Source: Pseudomonas graminis | GTDB lineage: Bacteria; Pseudomonadota; Gammaproteobacteria; Pseudomonadales; Pseudomonadaceae | DNA: 64,000 nt | Assembly (NCBI RefSeq): GCF_002093745.1 | Contig: NZ_MTSB01000012.1 | Coordinates: 1-64,000, forward strand | Direction of reading: 5' to 3' | Shown: positions 45,611 through 56,073 of the stretch, one piece after another | Numbering within the stretch: the first letter of the stretch is position 1 | Layout of the letters: each line of letters begins with the position of its first letter | Made by a program: the position numbers and the translations under genes | The notes under the pieces: generated by a model | The model's database searches: none | What the model saw: only the letters and a program-made list of their open reading frames with translations | What the model was told of the DNA's origin: nothing

Positions 45611-47113
45611 ATGAGCGACCAACAACTCGACCCGCAAGCCCTGCAACAGGAAGAAAACACCCTGATCGCCCTGCGCAAGGAGAAGCTTGCTGCCGGCCGT
45701 GCCAAGGGTCAGGCCTTCCCCAACGACTTCCGCCGCGACAGCTACTGCAACGACTTGCAGAAACAGTACGTCGACAAGACCAAGGAAGAACTGGCAGAGG
45801 CAGCGATTCCGGTCAAGGTTGCCGGTCGCATCATGCTCAACCGTGGCTCGTTCATGGTGATTCAGGACATGACCGGACGCATCCAGGTCTATGTCAACCG
45901 CAAGACCCTGCCTGAAGACACCCTGGCCGAGGTGAAAACCTGGGACCTGGGCGACATCATTGCTGCCGAAGGCACCCTGGCGCGCTCCGGCAAGGGCGAC
46001 CTGTATGTCGAAATGACCAGCGTGCGCCTGCTGACCAAATCGCTGCGCCCGCTGCCCGACAAGCACCACGGCCTGACGGACACCGAGCAGCGCTACCGTC
46101 AGCGTTACGTCGACCTGATCGTCAACGAAGACGTGCGCGAGACTTTCCGCGTCCGTTCGCAGGTCATCGCTCACATCCGCAGCTTCCTGATGAAGCGCGA
46201 CTTCCTCGAAGTCGAAACGCCGATGCTGCAAACCATTCCCGGCGGTGCGGCGGCCAAGCCGTTCGAAACCCACCACAACGCGCTGGACCTGGAAATGTTC
46301 CTGCGTATCGCGCCAGAGCTGTACCTCAAGCGTCTGGTGGTCGGCGGGTTCGAGAAAGTCTTCGAGATCAACCGCAACTTCCGCAACGAAGGCGTTTCGA
46401 CCCGGCACAACCCCGAGTTCACCATGCTCGAGTTCTACCAGGCGTACGCTGACTACGAAGACAACATGGACCTCACCGAGGAACTGTTCCGTGAACTGGC
46501 GCAACTGGTTCTGGGCAGCACCGACGTGCCTTACGGCGACAAGGTGTTCCACTTCGGCGAGCCGTTCGTGCGTCTGTCGGTGTTCGATTCGATCCTCAAG
46601 TACAACCCTGAACTGACCGCCGCCGACTTGCAGGATGTCGACAAGGCGCGTGCCATCGCCAAAAAGGCCGGTGCGAAAGTGCTGGGCTTCGAAGGTCTGG
46701 GCAAGTTGCAGGTGATGATTTTCGAAGAACTGGTCGAGCACAAGCTGGAGCAGCCGCATTTCATCACCCAGTACCCGTTCGAAGTGTCGCCGCTGGCCCG
46801 TCGCAACGACGAAAACCCGAGCGTGACCGACCGTTTCGAGCTGTTCATCGGTGGCCGTGAAATCGCCAACGCCTATTCCGAGCTCAATGACGCGGAAGAT
46901 CAGGCCGAACGCTTTCAGGCTCAGGTGGCCGACAAGGACGCCGGTGATGACGAGGCCATGCATTACGACGCCGACTTCGTTCGTGCGCTGGAATACGGCA
47001 TGCCGCCTACGGCTGGCGAGGGGATCGGGATCGATCGCCTGGTGATGCTGCTCACCGACTCACCGTCTATCCGGGACGTCATCCTGTTCCCGCACATGCG
47101 CCCCCAAGCGTAA
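45611..47113 (+). CDS. lysS: Lysyl-tRNA synthetase (class II)
   Basis: A 500-residue class IIb synthetase that charges tRNA-Lys. An N-terminal OB-fold anticodon-binding domain (about 60-160) precedes the catalytic core: motif 1 [21 protein letters not shown] near 200, motif 2 [20 protein letters not shown] near 260, motif 3 [13 protein letters not shown] near 475. It follows prfB and is closed by a terminator. Its ribosome site is weak (AAAGA). Confidence 0.97.
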   Translation: MSDQQLDPQALQQEENTLIALRKEKLAAGRAKGQAFPNDFRRDSYCNDLQKQYVDKTKEELAEAAIPVKVAGRIMLNRGSFMVIQDMTGRIQVYVNRKTLPEDTLAEVKTWDLGDIIAAEGTLARSGKGDLYVEMTSVRLLTKSLRPLPDKHHGLTDTEQRYRQRYVDLIVNEDVRETFRVRSQVIAHIRSFLMKRDFLEVETPMLQTIPGGAAAKPFETHHNALDLEMFLRIAPELYLKRLVVGGFEKVFEINRNFRNEGVSTRHNPEFTMLEFYQAYADYEDNMDLTEELFRELAQLVLGSTDVPYGDKVFHFGEPFVRLSVFDSILKYNPELTAADLQDVDKARAIAKKAGAKVLGFEGLGKLQVMIFEELVEHKLEQPHFITQYPFEVSPLARRNDENPSVTDRFELFIGGREIANAYSELNDAEDQAERFQAQVADKDAGDDEAMHYDADFVRALEYGMPPTAGEGIGIDRLVMLLTDSPSIRDVILFPHMRPQA

Positions 47114-47126
47114 TCAGTGAAAAATC

Positions 47127-47154
47127 AGCCGCCTTCAATGGGCGGCTTTTTTTT
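47127..47154 (+). terminator. Intrinsic terminator after lysS
   Basis: agccgcc-ttcaatg-ggcggct forms a 7-bp stem followed by eight T, 13 bp after the lysS stop. Confidence 0.92.
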
Positions 47155-47190
47155 AGGTGTTTTTTCAGAACGACTCAAAAGGAAGCTGTC

Positions 47191-47916
47191 GTGACCATTG
47201 CCAGAGAAGGGGCCGCCGGAGTAGCCAGTGCGGTGGCCAAAAGCGTCAAGTATCAAGGCCGAAAGGCCGCTCGTGAAGGCAGTGAGCAACGCAGGCAGGT
47301 GATTCTCGATGCGGCCATGCGCATCGTGGTGCGCGACGGCGTACGTGCTGTGCGCCATCGTGCAGTGGCTGCCGAGGCCTGCGTGCCGCTGTCGGCCACC
47401 ACCTATTATTTCAAGGACATCGACGACCTGCTGACCGATGCCTTCGCCCAATACGTCCAGCGCAGTGCCGACTACCTCGCCAGGCTCTGGCAGAACACGG
47501 AAGTCGTTCTGCGCGAGATGATGAGCCGCAGTTCAGGAAGCCCGACCGACCGCTTTCGGCTGGCCGACGATATCGCCCGCATGGTGATGGAGCACATTCG
47601 GCATCAGTTGCTCACCCGGCGTGATTATCTGATTGCCGAACAGGCTTTCTATCACGAGGCGCTGATCAACCCGCGCCTGACCCCGCTGGTCATGGCTCAT
47701 CAGGAAATTCTGTTGCAGGGCAGCTGTCAGTTTTTCCAGGTGATCGGCTCGCTGCAGCCTTATCAGGACGCTCAGGTGTTGACGGGACTCATCCGGCGCA
47801 TGGAGTATCAAGGCCTGCTTCATGGTCCACAGCGTCAGGCAGACGAAGAAATGCTCTGTATCCTGACCCGTCAGATGCGTCTGGTACTGGGGACGCCGCA
47901 GCCGGCACGAGCGTGA
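47191..47916 (+). CDS. TetR-family transcriptional regulator
   Basis: A 241-residue regulator. The helix-turn-helix spans about 33-80 ([20 protein letters not shown] ... [17 protein letters not shown]). The C-terminal ligand domain (about 85-235) is helical. An unusual Ala- and Lys-rich 28-residue N-terminal tail precedes the DNA-binding domain. The start is GTG with AAGGAAG about 6 bp upstream. The next gene on the same strand, a DUF1704 protein 140 bp away, is the natural candidate target. The ligand is unknown. Confidence 0.9.
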   Translation: MTIAREGAAGVASAVAKSVKYQGRKAAREGSEQRRQVILDAAMRIVVRDGVRAVRHRAVAAEACVPLSATTYYFKDIDDLLTDAFAQYVQRSADYLARLWQNTEVVLREMMSRSSGSPTDRFRLADDIARMVMEHIRHQLLTRRDYLIAEQAFYHEALINPRLTPLVMAHQEILLQGSCQFFQVIGSLQPYQDAQVLTGLIRRMEYQGLLHGPQRQADEEMLCILTRQMRLVLGTPQPARA

Positions 47917-48056
47917 CGGTGCTTCGTGCCGCATGCTCTGGATCAACGGCCTGTCCGGATTGACGATCCGGCCATTTCCGATATTTTTCTACAGGTGGCG
48001 CATGGTCCATGCGTTGCCAAGCAGCAGGGCAACAGCCCGCCAGCCAAGGAGTCCCG

Positions 48057-49334
48057 GTGGACGAGTATCAACAGACTATTCGTGCGTTATCGGATCGGAT
48101 CGTCGTTGCACAGACGCCGATTCGCATTCTGGATGCAGTGAAGTGGGATGACACGGTCCGCAAGGAGTTTCTGGCGGCCAATGGCAAGGCACTGCCTGCC
48201 GTGGACCGCGCCTATTATGAAAACCGCCCGTTGGGTTTCGATTCGGTTGCCTTGAAACAAGAGTTTCAGAACATCGAGCGGGACGTCACGCGTCAGTTGG
48301 GGCAGTTCAACCCGGTCGGGCAGATCATGCGGCGTATGTGCCGTGAGTACCGAATGGTGGTCCGCATGCTTGAAGCGCGCGGCACCCCCGACTTCGGACT
48401 GATCTCGCAGGAGCTCTACGGCGCGGCGTCCGACGCTTTTCACGCCGGCGACCCGACCCTGGCCGACCTGGGCCTGATGCTCTCGGACTACCTGAACAAC
48501 ATTGCCGGGCGCGGCGATCTGAAGGACGAGCCGAAAACCCTGACGGCCAAAGACGCGGTTTCGCTGTTGCAGTCGCGCTTGAACCGGGTGTTCGGCGAGG
48601 CGGAGGAAACCATTCGGGTGTTCGAGTCGGACGGTATCGTCGCCGATGCGGCTGCCGGTGCCGACTACATCAAGATCCGCAGTGACGCGATGTTCAACGA
48701 GCGTGACGTACGGGCGCTTGAGGTTCATGAGGGGCTGGTTCACGTCGGCACGACGCTGAATGGTCAGAACCAGCCGATCTGCACGTTCCTGTCCAAGGGG
48801 CCGCCCTCGTCGACAGTGACTCAGGAAGGGTTGGCGATTCTCATGGAGGTCATCGCTTTTGCCTCTTATCCCAGCCGCCTGCGCAAACTGACCAACCGCA
48901 CGCGTGCCATTCACATGGCGGAGCAGGGCGCTGACTTTCTGCAGGTGTTCGAGTTCTATCGCGAGCAGGGCTTCGGCATGTCGGAGAGCTACGGCAACGC
49001 CAGCCGGGTCTTTCGTGGCTCGGTGCCGAACGGGTTACCGTTCACCAAAGACCTGTCTTACCTGAAAGGCTTCATCATGGTCTACAACTACATCCAGTTG
49101 GCCGTGCGCAAGGGCAAGCTGGAGCAGGTGCCACTGCTGTTCTGCGGCAAGACCACGCTGGAAGACATGCGCAGCCTGCGGCAACTGGTGGACGAGGGCC
49201 TGGTCGTCGCCCCCAAATACCTGCCCGACCAGTTCCGCGACATGAACGCCCTGTCGGCCTGGATGTGCTTCTCCAACTTCCTCAACCACCTCAGCCTGGA
49301 TCGGATAGAAGCGGATTATTCGAATATTTTGTAG
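48057..49334 (+). CDS. DUF1704 / TIGR02421 'QEGLA' zinc-metallopeptidase-like protein
   Basis: A 425-residue cytosolic protein of the DUF1704 family, often named 'flavohemoglobin expression-modulating QEGLA motif protein'. It carries His224-Glu225-x3-His229 (EVHEGLVHVG) and the third metal ligand Glu257 in TQEGLA. These match the HExxxH...E zinc site of the eukaryotic DUF1704 tubulin carboxypeptidases (MATCAP), so peptidase activity is plausible, though the bacterial substrate is unknown. The start is GTG with AAGGAG 6 bp upstream; a longer in-frame start adds a non-homologous tail. It follows a TetR gene. Confidence 0.87.
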   Translation: MDEYQQTIRALSDRIVVAQTPIRILDAVKWDDTVRKEFLAANGKALPAVDRAYYENRPLGFDSVALKQEFQNIERDVTRQLGQFNPVGQIMRRMCREYRMVVRMLEARGTPDFGLISQELYGAASDAFHAGDPTLADLGLMLSDYLNNIAGRGDLKDEPKTLTAKDAVSLLQSRLNRVFGEAEETIRVFESDGIVADAAAGADYIKIRSDAMFNERDVRALEVHEGLVHVGTTLNGQNQPICTFLSKGPPSSTVTQEGLAILMEVIAFASYPSRLRKLTNRTRAIHMAEQGADFLQVFEFYREQGFGMSESYGNASRVFRGSVPNGLPFTKDLSYLKGFIMVYNYIQLAVRKGKLEQVPLLFCGKTTLEDMRSLRQLVDEGLVVAPKYLPDQFRDMNALSAWMCFSNFLNHLSLDRIEADYSNIL

Positions 49335-49465
49335 GGGTTGAGCGTTGGATCAGTGTCAGGGCGAAGAAACCCGACGAAGTCGGGCCGGAAACGGAGCAGC
49401 AGGCGTTGGTGACGTTGGCCCCAGGCAGGAGAGTCGGTCATGACCCACCCACAAGGAACCCCCCT

Positions 49466-50362
49466 TTGAAACTGCTCGGCATCCTCACCCTCGTCCTCGC
49501 GCTGACCGGTTGCAGCTCCATGCTGTTCTATCCCGAACGTGGCGTGCCGTTCACGCCGGACAAGGCGCGCTTGCAGTATCAGGAGGTCAACCTGACTGCC
49601 GCCGACGGCACGCGTCTGCACGGCTGGTGGCTGCCTGCCAAAGAGGGCGTGCCGGTCAAGGGCACGGTTCTGCACCTGCATGGTAACGGTGGCAACCTGT
49701 CGTGGCACCTTGGCGGCGTCTGGTGGCTGCCGGAACAGGGTTATCAAGTGCTGATGCTCGACTATCGCGGTTATGGTCAGTCGGAAGGCGAACCCGCCCT
49801 GCCGGCGATCTATCAGGACGTTCAGGCCGCGTTCGACTGGCTGAACGCCGCGCCACAGGTACAGGGCAAGCCACTCGTGGTGCTGGGGCAAAGCATCGGC
49901 GGGGCGTTGGCGGTGCATTACCTGTCTCAGCACCCGGATGAACGCTCCCGGTTGAAGGCGTTGGTGCTGGACAGTGTGCCCGCCAGTTACCGCAGCGTTG
50001 CGCGTAATTCCCTGAGCAGCTCCTGGCTGACCTGGCCATTGAGAACGCCCTTGTCGTGGCTGATTCCGGACGCCGACAGCGCTGTCAACGGCCTGCCGCA
50101 ACTGGCGGGCACGCCGATACTGATTTTCCACAGCATGGACGACACCCTGGTGCCGCTTGCCAATGGCATCGAACTGTACAAGGCCGCACCCCCTCCGCGC
50201 GTGTTTCAACTGACGCGCGGCGAACACGTGCAGACGTTCGCTGATCCGCTGTGGCGTCAGGTCATGCTGCGCTACCTTGAGGATCCCGCCCACTTCAACG
50301 GCCTGCGTCGGCTGGGTGAAGTGCCTGATTATCCCGCCCCTGCAAAACAGCCTGCGCCATGA
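49466..50362 (+). CDS. Alpha/beta-hydrolase lipoprotein
   Basis: A 298-residue serine hydrolase anchored by lipid. The N-terminal signal MKLLGILTLVLALTGC ends in a lipobox (LTGC), with the Cys at residue 16. The catalytic elements are HLHGNGGNLS (oxyanion loop) near 72, nucleophile GQSIGGALAV near 143, acid FHSMDDTLVPL near 223 and His GEHVQTF near 253. The start codon is an unusual TTG, supported by AAGGAA 8 bp upstream and by the perfect signal peptide. The closest general family is the BEM46/YtxM-type hydrolases; substrate unknown. Its stop overlaps the next gene by 4 bp. Confidence 0.85.
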   Translation: MKLLGILTLVLALTGCSSMLFYPERGVPFTPDKARLQYQEVNLTAADGTRLHGWWLPAKEGVPVKGTVLHLHGNGGNLSWHLGGVWWLPEQGYQVLMLDYRGYGQSEGEPALPAIYQDVQAAFDWLNAAPQVQGKPLVVLGQSIGGALAVHYLSQHPDERSRLKALVLDSVPASYRSVARNSLSSSWLTWPLRTPLSWLIPDADSAVNGLPQLAGTPILIFHSMDDTLVPLANGIELYKAAPPPRVFQLTRGEHVQTFADPLWRQVMLRYLEDPAHFNGLRRLGEVPDYPAPAKQPAP

Positions 50363-50679
50363 ACCGAGATCGCAACGTCAATGGCATGATCCTGAGCGGC
50401 GTCGTCGCGATCATCGGCACGGTCGGTTGCCTGTGGTACTACGGCTACCTGCACTTCGCCAAACCCGAAGACGCGCTGTTACTCGGCGAATTCACGCTGC
50501 TCAAGACCGTGCCGGGCGAAGAGTACAAGGTGGCTGCGACGCCCGCCGCAGAAGTCGCTCAGTGCGTCGACGGCGTGCTGGTGCTGTTCGATACCACTCG
50601 GAAGGGGCTGTCTGGCGTGCTGATTGATGACCGCAGACAAGCCGTACGCTGCATCGGGCAGCAGACACCGCAGCCATAA
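50359..50679 (+). CDS. Small single-pass membrane protein of unknown function
   Basis: A 106-residue protein with one N-terminal helix (about 10-28; MILSGVVAIIGTVGCLWYYG) and a small periplasmic-looking C-terminal domain with two cysteines (AQCVDG and VRCIGQ) that could form a disulfide. It overlaps the hydrolase lipoprotein by ATGA, so the two are translated together and may act together at the envelope. I do not recognise the family. Confidence 0.75.
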   Translation: MNRDRNVNGMILSGVVAIIGTVGCLWYYGYLHFAKPEDALLLGEFTLLKTVPGEEYKVAATPAAEVAQCVDGVLVLFDTTRKGLSGVLIDDRRQAVRCIGQQTPQP

Positions 50680-50721
50680 ATCAATGGAAGACACTGAAAA
50701 CCGCTGAAAACTTTCGCCCAC

Positions 50722-50754
50722 AAAAAAGCCCCGCCTGTATGCGCAGGCGGGGCT
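50722..50754 (-). terminator. Strong terminator of the lipoprotein operon
   Basis: agccccgcctg and caggcggggct form a perfect 11-bp stem with a 6-base loop. Read on the minus strand it is followed by six U, so it ends the lptF-like gene. Confidence 0.9.
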
Positions 50755-50775
50755 TCGGTGCAGCCGCTCGTTCGC

Positions 50776-51558
50776 TTATTTCATCGAAGAGCGCGGTGCA
50801 ACAGGCTGGTTGTCGTTGGAAATGGTGACTTCCACACGACGGTTCATGGCGCGGCCCGAGTTGCTGGTGTTGTCAGCGACCGGGTATTCCTTGCCATAGC
50901 CCATGGTCACGACGCGTGCAGGGTCTACACCCATGCGTACCAGAGCCATGCGAACCGAATTGGCGCGACGCTCGGACAGCGACTGGTTGTAGGAAGCCGA
51001 ACCGGTGCTGTCGGTGTAGCCTTCGACAATCACTTTACGGTCAGGGTTTTCCTGAAGGAAAGCAGCCAGTTTGCCAATGTCGCCCTGGGCGGTCGGCTTC
51101 AGGTCGGCTTTGTTGTAGTCGAACAGCACGTCACCGAAGGTCACCAGCGTACCGCGTTCGGTCTGCTTGGCATTCAGGCTGTTTTTCAACGCAGCGATCT
51201 GGGCGTCACGCGCTTCCAGACGAGCCTTGGCACGGTCGGCAGAAGCGTTCTGCAGAGCGGCTTCGGAGGTGCGCAGGGCGATAGTCTGCTTGGCCAGCTC
51301 AACGCGCTGGTTGGTCAGGTAAGCCAATTGATCGACTTTCTGTGCATCTTCATTGTCACGGAAAGCTTTATCAGCCTTGTCCAGCCACTCACTGGCGTCT
51401 TTGGTTTCAAGCGCCGCGACTTTGGTGGCTTCCGGATTGGTTTGCAGCGCGGTGTAGTTGGTGCGCGCCTGTTCCAGATTAGGGTTCGGCTTGGTTGCAC
51501 AGGCTGCCAAAGCAACGCTCATGGCCAGCAGAGCAGGGATCATCAATTGTTTACGCAT
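50776..51558 (-). CDS. lptF: OmpA-family outer-membrane lipoprotein (LptF-like)
   Basis: A 260-residue lipoprotein. Signal MRKQLMIPALLAMSVALAAC with Cys20 is followed by a DUF4398-like helical segment (about 25-125) and a C-terminal OmpA peptidoglycan-binding domain (about 140-245; VIVEGYTDSTGSASYNQSLSERRA and MGYGKEYPVADN). Position and layout match P. aeruginosa PA3692 (LptF), an AlgU-controlled envelope protein tied to stress survival. The upstream partner gene lies 58 bp away on the same strand, and an AlgU-like promoter precedes that gene. The symbol is by position and similarity. Confidence 0.85.
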   Translation of the reverse strand: MRKQLMIPALLAMSVALAACATKPNPNLEQARTNYTALQTNPEATKVAALETKDASEWLDKADKAFRDNEDAQKVDQLAYLTNQRVELAKQTIALRTSEAALQNASADRAKARLEARDAQIAALKNSLNAKQTERGTLVTFGDVLFDYNKADLKPTAQGDIGKLAAFLQENPDRKVIVEGYTDSTGSASYNQSLSERRANSVRMALVRMGVDPARVVTMGYGKEYPVADNTSNSGRAMNRRVEVTISNDNQPVAPRSSMK

Positions 51559-51616
51559 AATGTGGTCGTCCTTTAATCAGTTACGAATTCATGAAAACAG
51601 AAGGTTGGCGGGGCAA

Positions 51617-52015
51617 TCACTGCACCTGGCGCAGGCCTTCTTCACGGAGTTCGTTGACGCCTTGACGGGCGTCCTGCACGGCCTTGGCAGCTTTGGCGGC
51701 CTGAGATTTACGTTCTGCTACGCGAGCGTCCCACTCGGCTTGTTCAGCCAGTTTACGAGCTTCGTCGTATTTGTGGTCCTGCATCGCCAGATCAGCGGCC
51801 TTGAGCTTGTCTTGAGCGGATTTCATTTCCACGGCGGCGAACTCGGTACCGCCAGCGCTGACGGCGCTGTTGACGGCCGATTGGGAAACCGCGTATTGCT
51901 CGGACGGCGGGTTGCCAGCGCAACCTGCGAGGATGAAGGTGCTACCGATTGCCAGCGCAGCAAGCTTCAAGCCGCGCAGGCCTTTGGATTTGTTTTTGGC
52001 AGTAGGGGTGTTCAT
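51617..52015 (-). CDS. DUF4398 lipoprotein, partner of the LptF-like gene
   Basis: A 132-residue envelope lipoprotein. The signal LAALAIGSTFILAGC ends in a lipobox; the mature part is a long amphipathic helix pair (about 65-130) rich in Ala, Lys, Glu and Gln (DUF4398). It corresponds to P. aeruginosa PA3691. The ATG was chosen because GGAG lies 9 bp upstream; in-frame Mets further up would put charged residues before the signal. First gene of the two-gene operon. Confidence 0.82.
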   Translation of the reverse strand: MNTPTAKNKSKGLRGLKLAALAIGSTFILAGCAGNPPSEQYAVSQSAVNSAVSAGGTEFAAVEMKSAQDKLKAADLAMQDHKYDEARKLAEQAEWDARVAERKSQAAKAAKAVQDARQGVNELREEGLRQVQ

Positions 52016-52137
52016 GGTGATCAACTCCATTGTCTGACTCCGAACGTGGTTATCCATGACAGTTTTTTCATCAAGTCCGGGCATGAGGTCATACAACTGC
52101 CTGCTGCCTGACGGGCTTTCCTGTAATGGTTAATGGC

Positions 52138-52165
52138 TCCGACCTGCGCAGTTTTTGAATAGTTC
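52138..52165 (-). promoter_or_regulatory. AlgU (sigma-22) type promoter of the lipoprotein operon
   Basis: On the minus strand GAACTA is followed after 17 bp by TCGGA, close to the AlgU consensus GAACTT-N16/17-TCtgA (one mismatch in each box). It lies about 120 bp before the first lipoprotein gene. The P. aeruginosa PA3691-PA3692 pair is known to be AlgU-dependent, which agrees. Confidence 0.65.
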
Positions 52166-52178
52166 AGATAAATATTTT

Positions 52179-52190
52179 CTGACCGGTCAG
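52179..52190. promoter_or_regulatory. CTGACCGGTCAG palindrome upstream of the AlgU-like promoter
   Basis: A perfect 12-bp palindrome centred about 20 bp upstream of the GAACTA box, a position suited to an activator or repressor site. The TetR-like symmetry is suggestive only. Confidence 0.35.
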
Positions 52191-52411
52191 GAAACGTCAT
52201 CCCCATTCAACATATTCACGCTATGCAGGGCGACATATGAAGCGATGCCGTCCCTGCACGATCAGGAGGGCCGTGATCAGGCTTTTTGCTGCGGGGAATT
52301 GTCGTGGCGAGGTCTTTTGATGCACTGTTGGCAAAGCGGATTTGAATTCACGTAGCCGTTCTTCTGAACGGGGACGCAACTGAGCCCATATAAAAACCGG
52401 GAGAGGGGACG

Positions 52412-55048
52412 ATGGCCGATATCGATGCGCGTCTGCGCGAAGACGTTCACCTGCTGGGTGAGCTGCTGGGCAATACCATTCGTGAACAACGCGGGGCTGA
52501 ATTTCTCGACAAGATCGAACGTATTCGCAAGGGCGCCAAGGCGGGCCGGCGCGGCTCTGCAGAAGGAGCCGAGCAGCTCAGCTCCAGCGTCGACGGGCTG
52601 GAAGATGATGAGCTGCTGCCAGTGGCCAGGGCCTTCAATCAGTTTCTCAACCTGGCCAATATCGCAGAGCAGTATCAGCTCATGCATCGCCGTGACGATA
52701 CTCAGCCCCTGCCGTTCGAATCGCGTGTGCTGCCGGAATTGCTCGATCGCCTGAAGGCTGAAGGGCACGCGCCCGACGCCCTGGCGCGACAGCTGAGCAA
52801 GCTGCAAATCGAACTGGTGCTGACGGCGCATCCCACCGAGGTAGCACGCCGTACGCTGATTCAGAAATACGACGCTATCGCTGCGCAACTGGCGGCGCTG
52901 GACCACCGTGACCTGAGCAGTGCCGAGCGTGCGCAGATCACGTCCCGTCTGCAGCGTCTGATTGCCGAAGCCTGGCACACCGAAGAAATCCGGCGGATCC
53001 GGCCCACTCCCGTCGACGAAGCCAAATGGGGTTTTGCGGTCATCGAGCATTCGCTCTGGCACGCCATTCCCAACTACCTGCGCAAGGCCGATCACGCGCT
53101 GCACGCGGCCACGGGCATGCACCTGCCACTTGAGGCTGCGCCGATCCGCTTCGCTTCCTGGATGGGCGGCGACCGTGACGGCAATCCGAATGTCACCGCT
53201 GCTGTGACCCGTGAAGTGCTGTTGCTGGCGCGCTGGATGGCGGCCGACCTGTACCTGCGAGACGTCGACAATCTGGCGGCAGAACTGTCTATGCAGCAGG
53301 CCAGCGACGCCTTGCGCGCCAGCGTGGGCGACAGTGCCGAACCGTATCGCGCCGAGCTCAAACGCCTGCGTGAACGTTTGCGTGCCACCCGCAACTGGGC
53401 TAATGCCTCACTGACTGCACCGCAGCCGGCACCGGAAGCGGTGTTGCACGACAACCGTGATTTGCTGGACCCGCTGCTGCTGTGTTTCCAGTCCCTGCAC
53501 GACTGCGGCATGGGGGTCATCGCCGACGGCCCGCTGCTGGATTGCCTGCGTCGCGCGGTCACCTTCGGCCTGTTCCTGGTGCGCCTGGACGTGCGACAGG
53601 ACTCCACCCGGCATTGTGCGGCAATGACCGAAATCACCGATTACCTTGGGCTGGGGCGCTACGAAGACTGGGATGAACAGGCCCGGATCGATTTTCTGCT
53701 GCGCGAGCTGAACAACCGCAGGCCGTTGCTGCCAAGCTATTTCAAACCGGCGGCCGACACCGCAGAGGTTCTGGCGACGTGCAGAGAAGTGGCGGCCGCT
53801 CCGGCAGCCTCGCTGGGTTCTTACGTCATCTCGATGGCCGGTGCGGCGTCGGACGTGCTGGCGGTGCAATTGCTGCTCAAAGAGTCGGGCCTGCAACGGC
53901 CAATGCGCGTCGTGCCACTGTTCGAGACCCTGGCAGACCTGGACAACGCCGGGCCGGTGATCGAGACACTGCTGGGGTTGCCGGGCTACCGCTCGCGTCT
54001 GCAAGGCCCTCAGGAAGTCATGATCGGTTATTCGGATTCGGCCAAGGATGCCGGCACCACGGCCGCGGCCTGGGCACAGTACCGCGCGCAGGAAAAACTG
54101 GTGGAGATCTGCCGTGAACAGCAAGTCGAGTTGCTTCTGTTTCACGGTCGCGGGGGGACGGTCGGACGTGGCGGCGGCCCGGCGCACGCGGCGATCCTGT
54201 CTCAGCCACCTGGCTCCGTGGCCGGACGTTTCCGGACGACCGAACAGGGCGAAATGATCCGTTTCAAATTCGGGTTGCCAGACATTGCCGAGCAGAACCT
54301 CAACCTTTATCTGGCCGCTGTGCTGGAAGCGACCCTGTTGCCGCCTCCGCCACCGCAGCCTGCCTGGCGCACGATGATGGACCAGATGGCCAGCGACGGC
54401 GTCAGCGCCTACCGCGCGGTGGTGCGTGAAAACCCCGAGTTCGTCGAGTATTTCCGCCAGGCAACGCCTGAACAGGAACTGGGCCGCCTGCCGCTGGGCA
54501 GTCGTCCGGCCAAGCGCCGTGAAGGGGGTGTGGAAAGCCTGCGCGCCATTCCGTGGATCTTCGCCTGGACCCAGACACGTCTCATGCTGCCTGCATGGCT
54601 GGGCTGGGAGGCCGCGTTGAGCAAGGCGCTGGAGCGCGGCGAAGGTGACGTGCTGGCGCAGATGCGCGAGCAGTGGCCGTTCTTCAGAACCCGTATCGAC
54701 ATGCTGGAAATGGTATTGGCCAAAGCCGATGCGGACATCGCCAGGCTTTACGACGAACGTCTGGTCACCGCTGAGCTGCAACATTTAGGCGCACATTTGC
54801 GCGACCTATTGTCGCAGGCCTGCAACGTGGTGCTCGGTTTGACCGGACAGGCGCGACTGCTGGCTCATAGCCCTGAAACGCTGGAGTTCATCAGTTTGCG
54901 CAATGCCTATCTGGATCCGCTGCATTTGCTGCAGGCCGAGCTGCTGTCCCGGTCGCGCAACCGCGAGGCAAATCTGGACAGCCCTCTGGAACTGGCGCTG
55001 CTGGTGTCTGTGGCGGGGATTGCCGCCGGCCTGCGTAACACCGGCTGA
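52412..55048 (+). CDS. ppc: Phosphoenolpyruvate carboxylase
   Basis: An 878-residue enzyme that carboxylates PEP to oxaloacetate to refill the TCA cycle. Catalytic segments are [14 protein letters not shown] near residue 136 (with the catalytic His), the GGDRDGNP loop near 250, [12 protein letters not shown] near 540, [14 protein letters not shown] near 576 and the C-terminal region ending in RNTG, the conserved PEPC end that binds effectors. GAGAGGGG lies just before the ATG. Length fits bacterial PEPC. Confidence 0.97.
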   Translation: MADIDARLREDVHLLGELLGNTIREQRGAEFLDKIERIRKGAKAGRRGSAEGAEQLSSSVDGLEDDELLPVARAFNQFLNLANIAEQYQLMHRRDDTQPLPFESRVLPELLDRLKAEGHAPDALARQLSKLQIELVLTAHPTEVARRTLIQKYDAIAAQLAALDHRDLSSAERAQITSRLQRLIAEAWHTEEIRRIRPTPVDEAKWGFAVIEHSLWHAIPNYLRKADHALHAATGMHLPLEAAPIRFASWMGGDRDGNPNVTAAVTREVLLLARWMAADLYLRDVDNLAAELSMQQASDALRASVGDSAEPYRAELKRLRERLRATRNWANASLTAPQPAPEAVLHDNRDLLDPLLLCFQSLHDCGMGVIADGPLLDCLRRAVTFGLFLVRLDVRQDSTRHCAAMTEITDYLGLGRYEDWDEQARIDFLLRELNNRRPLLPSYFKPAADTAEVLATCREVAAAPAASLGSYVISMAGAASDVLAVQLLLKESGLQRPMRVVPLFETLADLDNAGPVIETLLGLPGYRSRLQGPQEVMIGYSDSAKDAGTTAAAWAQYRAQEKLVEICREQQVELLLFHGRGGTVGRGGGPAHAAILSQPPGSVAGRFRTTEQGEMIRFKFGLPDIAEQNLNLYLAAVLEATLLPPPPPQPAWRTMMDQMASDGVSAYRAVVRENPEFVEYFRQATPEQELGRLPLGSRPAKRREGGVESLRAIPWIFAWTQTRLMLPAWLGWEAALSKALERGEGDVLAQMREQWPFFRTRIDMLEMVLAKADADIARLYDERLVTAELQHLGAHLRDLLSQACNVVLGLTGQARLLAHSPETLEFISLRNAYLDPLHLLQAELLSRSRNREANLDSPLELALLVSVAGIAAGLRNTG

Positions 55049-55235
55049 CGGTTTGGGGCGACGCCGTTGTCGGGTCGTTTCGATCCGGCGGCGGCAGCGC
55101 TCGGGTTCGCAGGTCAGCCCACCGAAAACGTTGATGCAGGTCACGTTGCTCTGTCATCAAGGCCCGCACGCCTGTACACCAGCGGTTACTGCGACTTTCG
55201 GCGGCTTGTGCGGCCTCGGTCTGCTGTGTATCTTG

Positions 55236-55271
55236 ATCAGCCTTTCGGCCTGTTGGCCTGATTATTTTTTT
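55236..55271 (+). terminator. Probable ppc terminator
   Basis: atcagcc pairs with ggcctgat (one bulge) around a loop that contains a smaller ggcc palindrome, followed by TTATTTTTTT. It is about 190 bp after the ppc stop and 60 bp before adk, so it separates the two. Confidence 0.55.
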
Positions 55272-55273
55272 AG

Positions 55274-55987
<714 letters not shown>

Positions 55988-56006
55988 GGCACGCAGCCTG
56001 ATCAAT

Positions 56007-56030
56007 AAATGGCCCGCTTGCGGGCCATTT
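56007..56030 (+). terminator. Intrinsic terminator after adk
   Basis: aaatggcccg-cttg-cgggccattt gives a perfect 10-bp stem with a 4-base loop, 19 bp after the adk stop, with short A and T runs on either side. Confidence 0.8.
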
Positions 56031-56073
56031 GTCATTTATACTGCGGCACTTTTTCACCAAGACGGAAACACCG

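Larger units (their letters stand above)
52016..52411. other. Regulatory spacer upstream of the lipoprotein operon and ppc
   Basis: 396 bp between divergent genes. It contains the AlgU-like promoter and the gaccggtc palindrome listed separately. Near ppc are TATAAA (52389-52394) and GAGAGGGG just before the ppc start. I see no reading frame worth calling. Confidence 0.5.

Noticed and set aside
44474..46963. An 829-codon open frame on the minus strand opposite prfB and lysS
   Set aside because: It lies antisense to two essential genes with clear homology, has no recognisable domain, and is the expected by-product of high-GC third-position bias.
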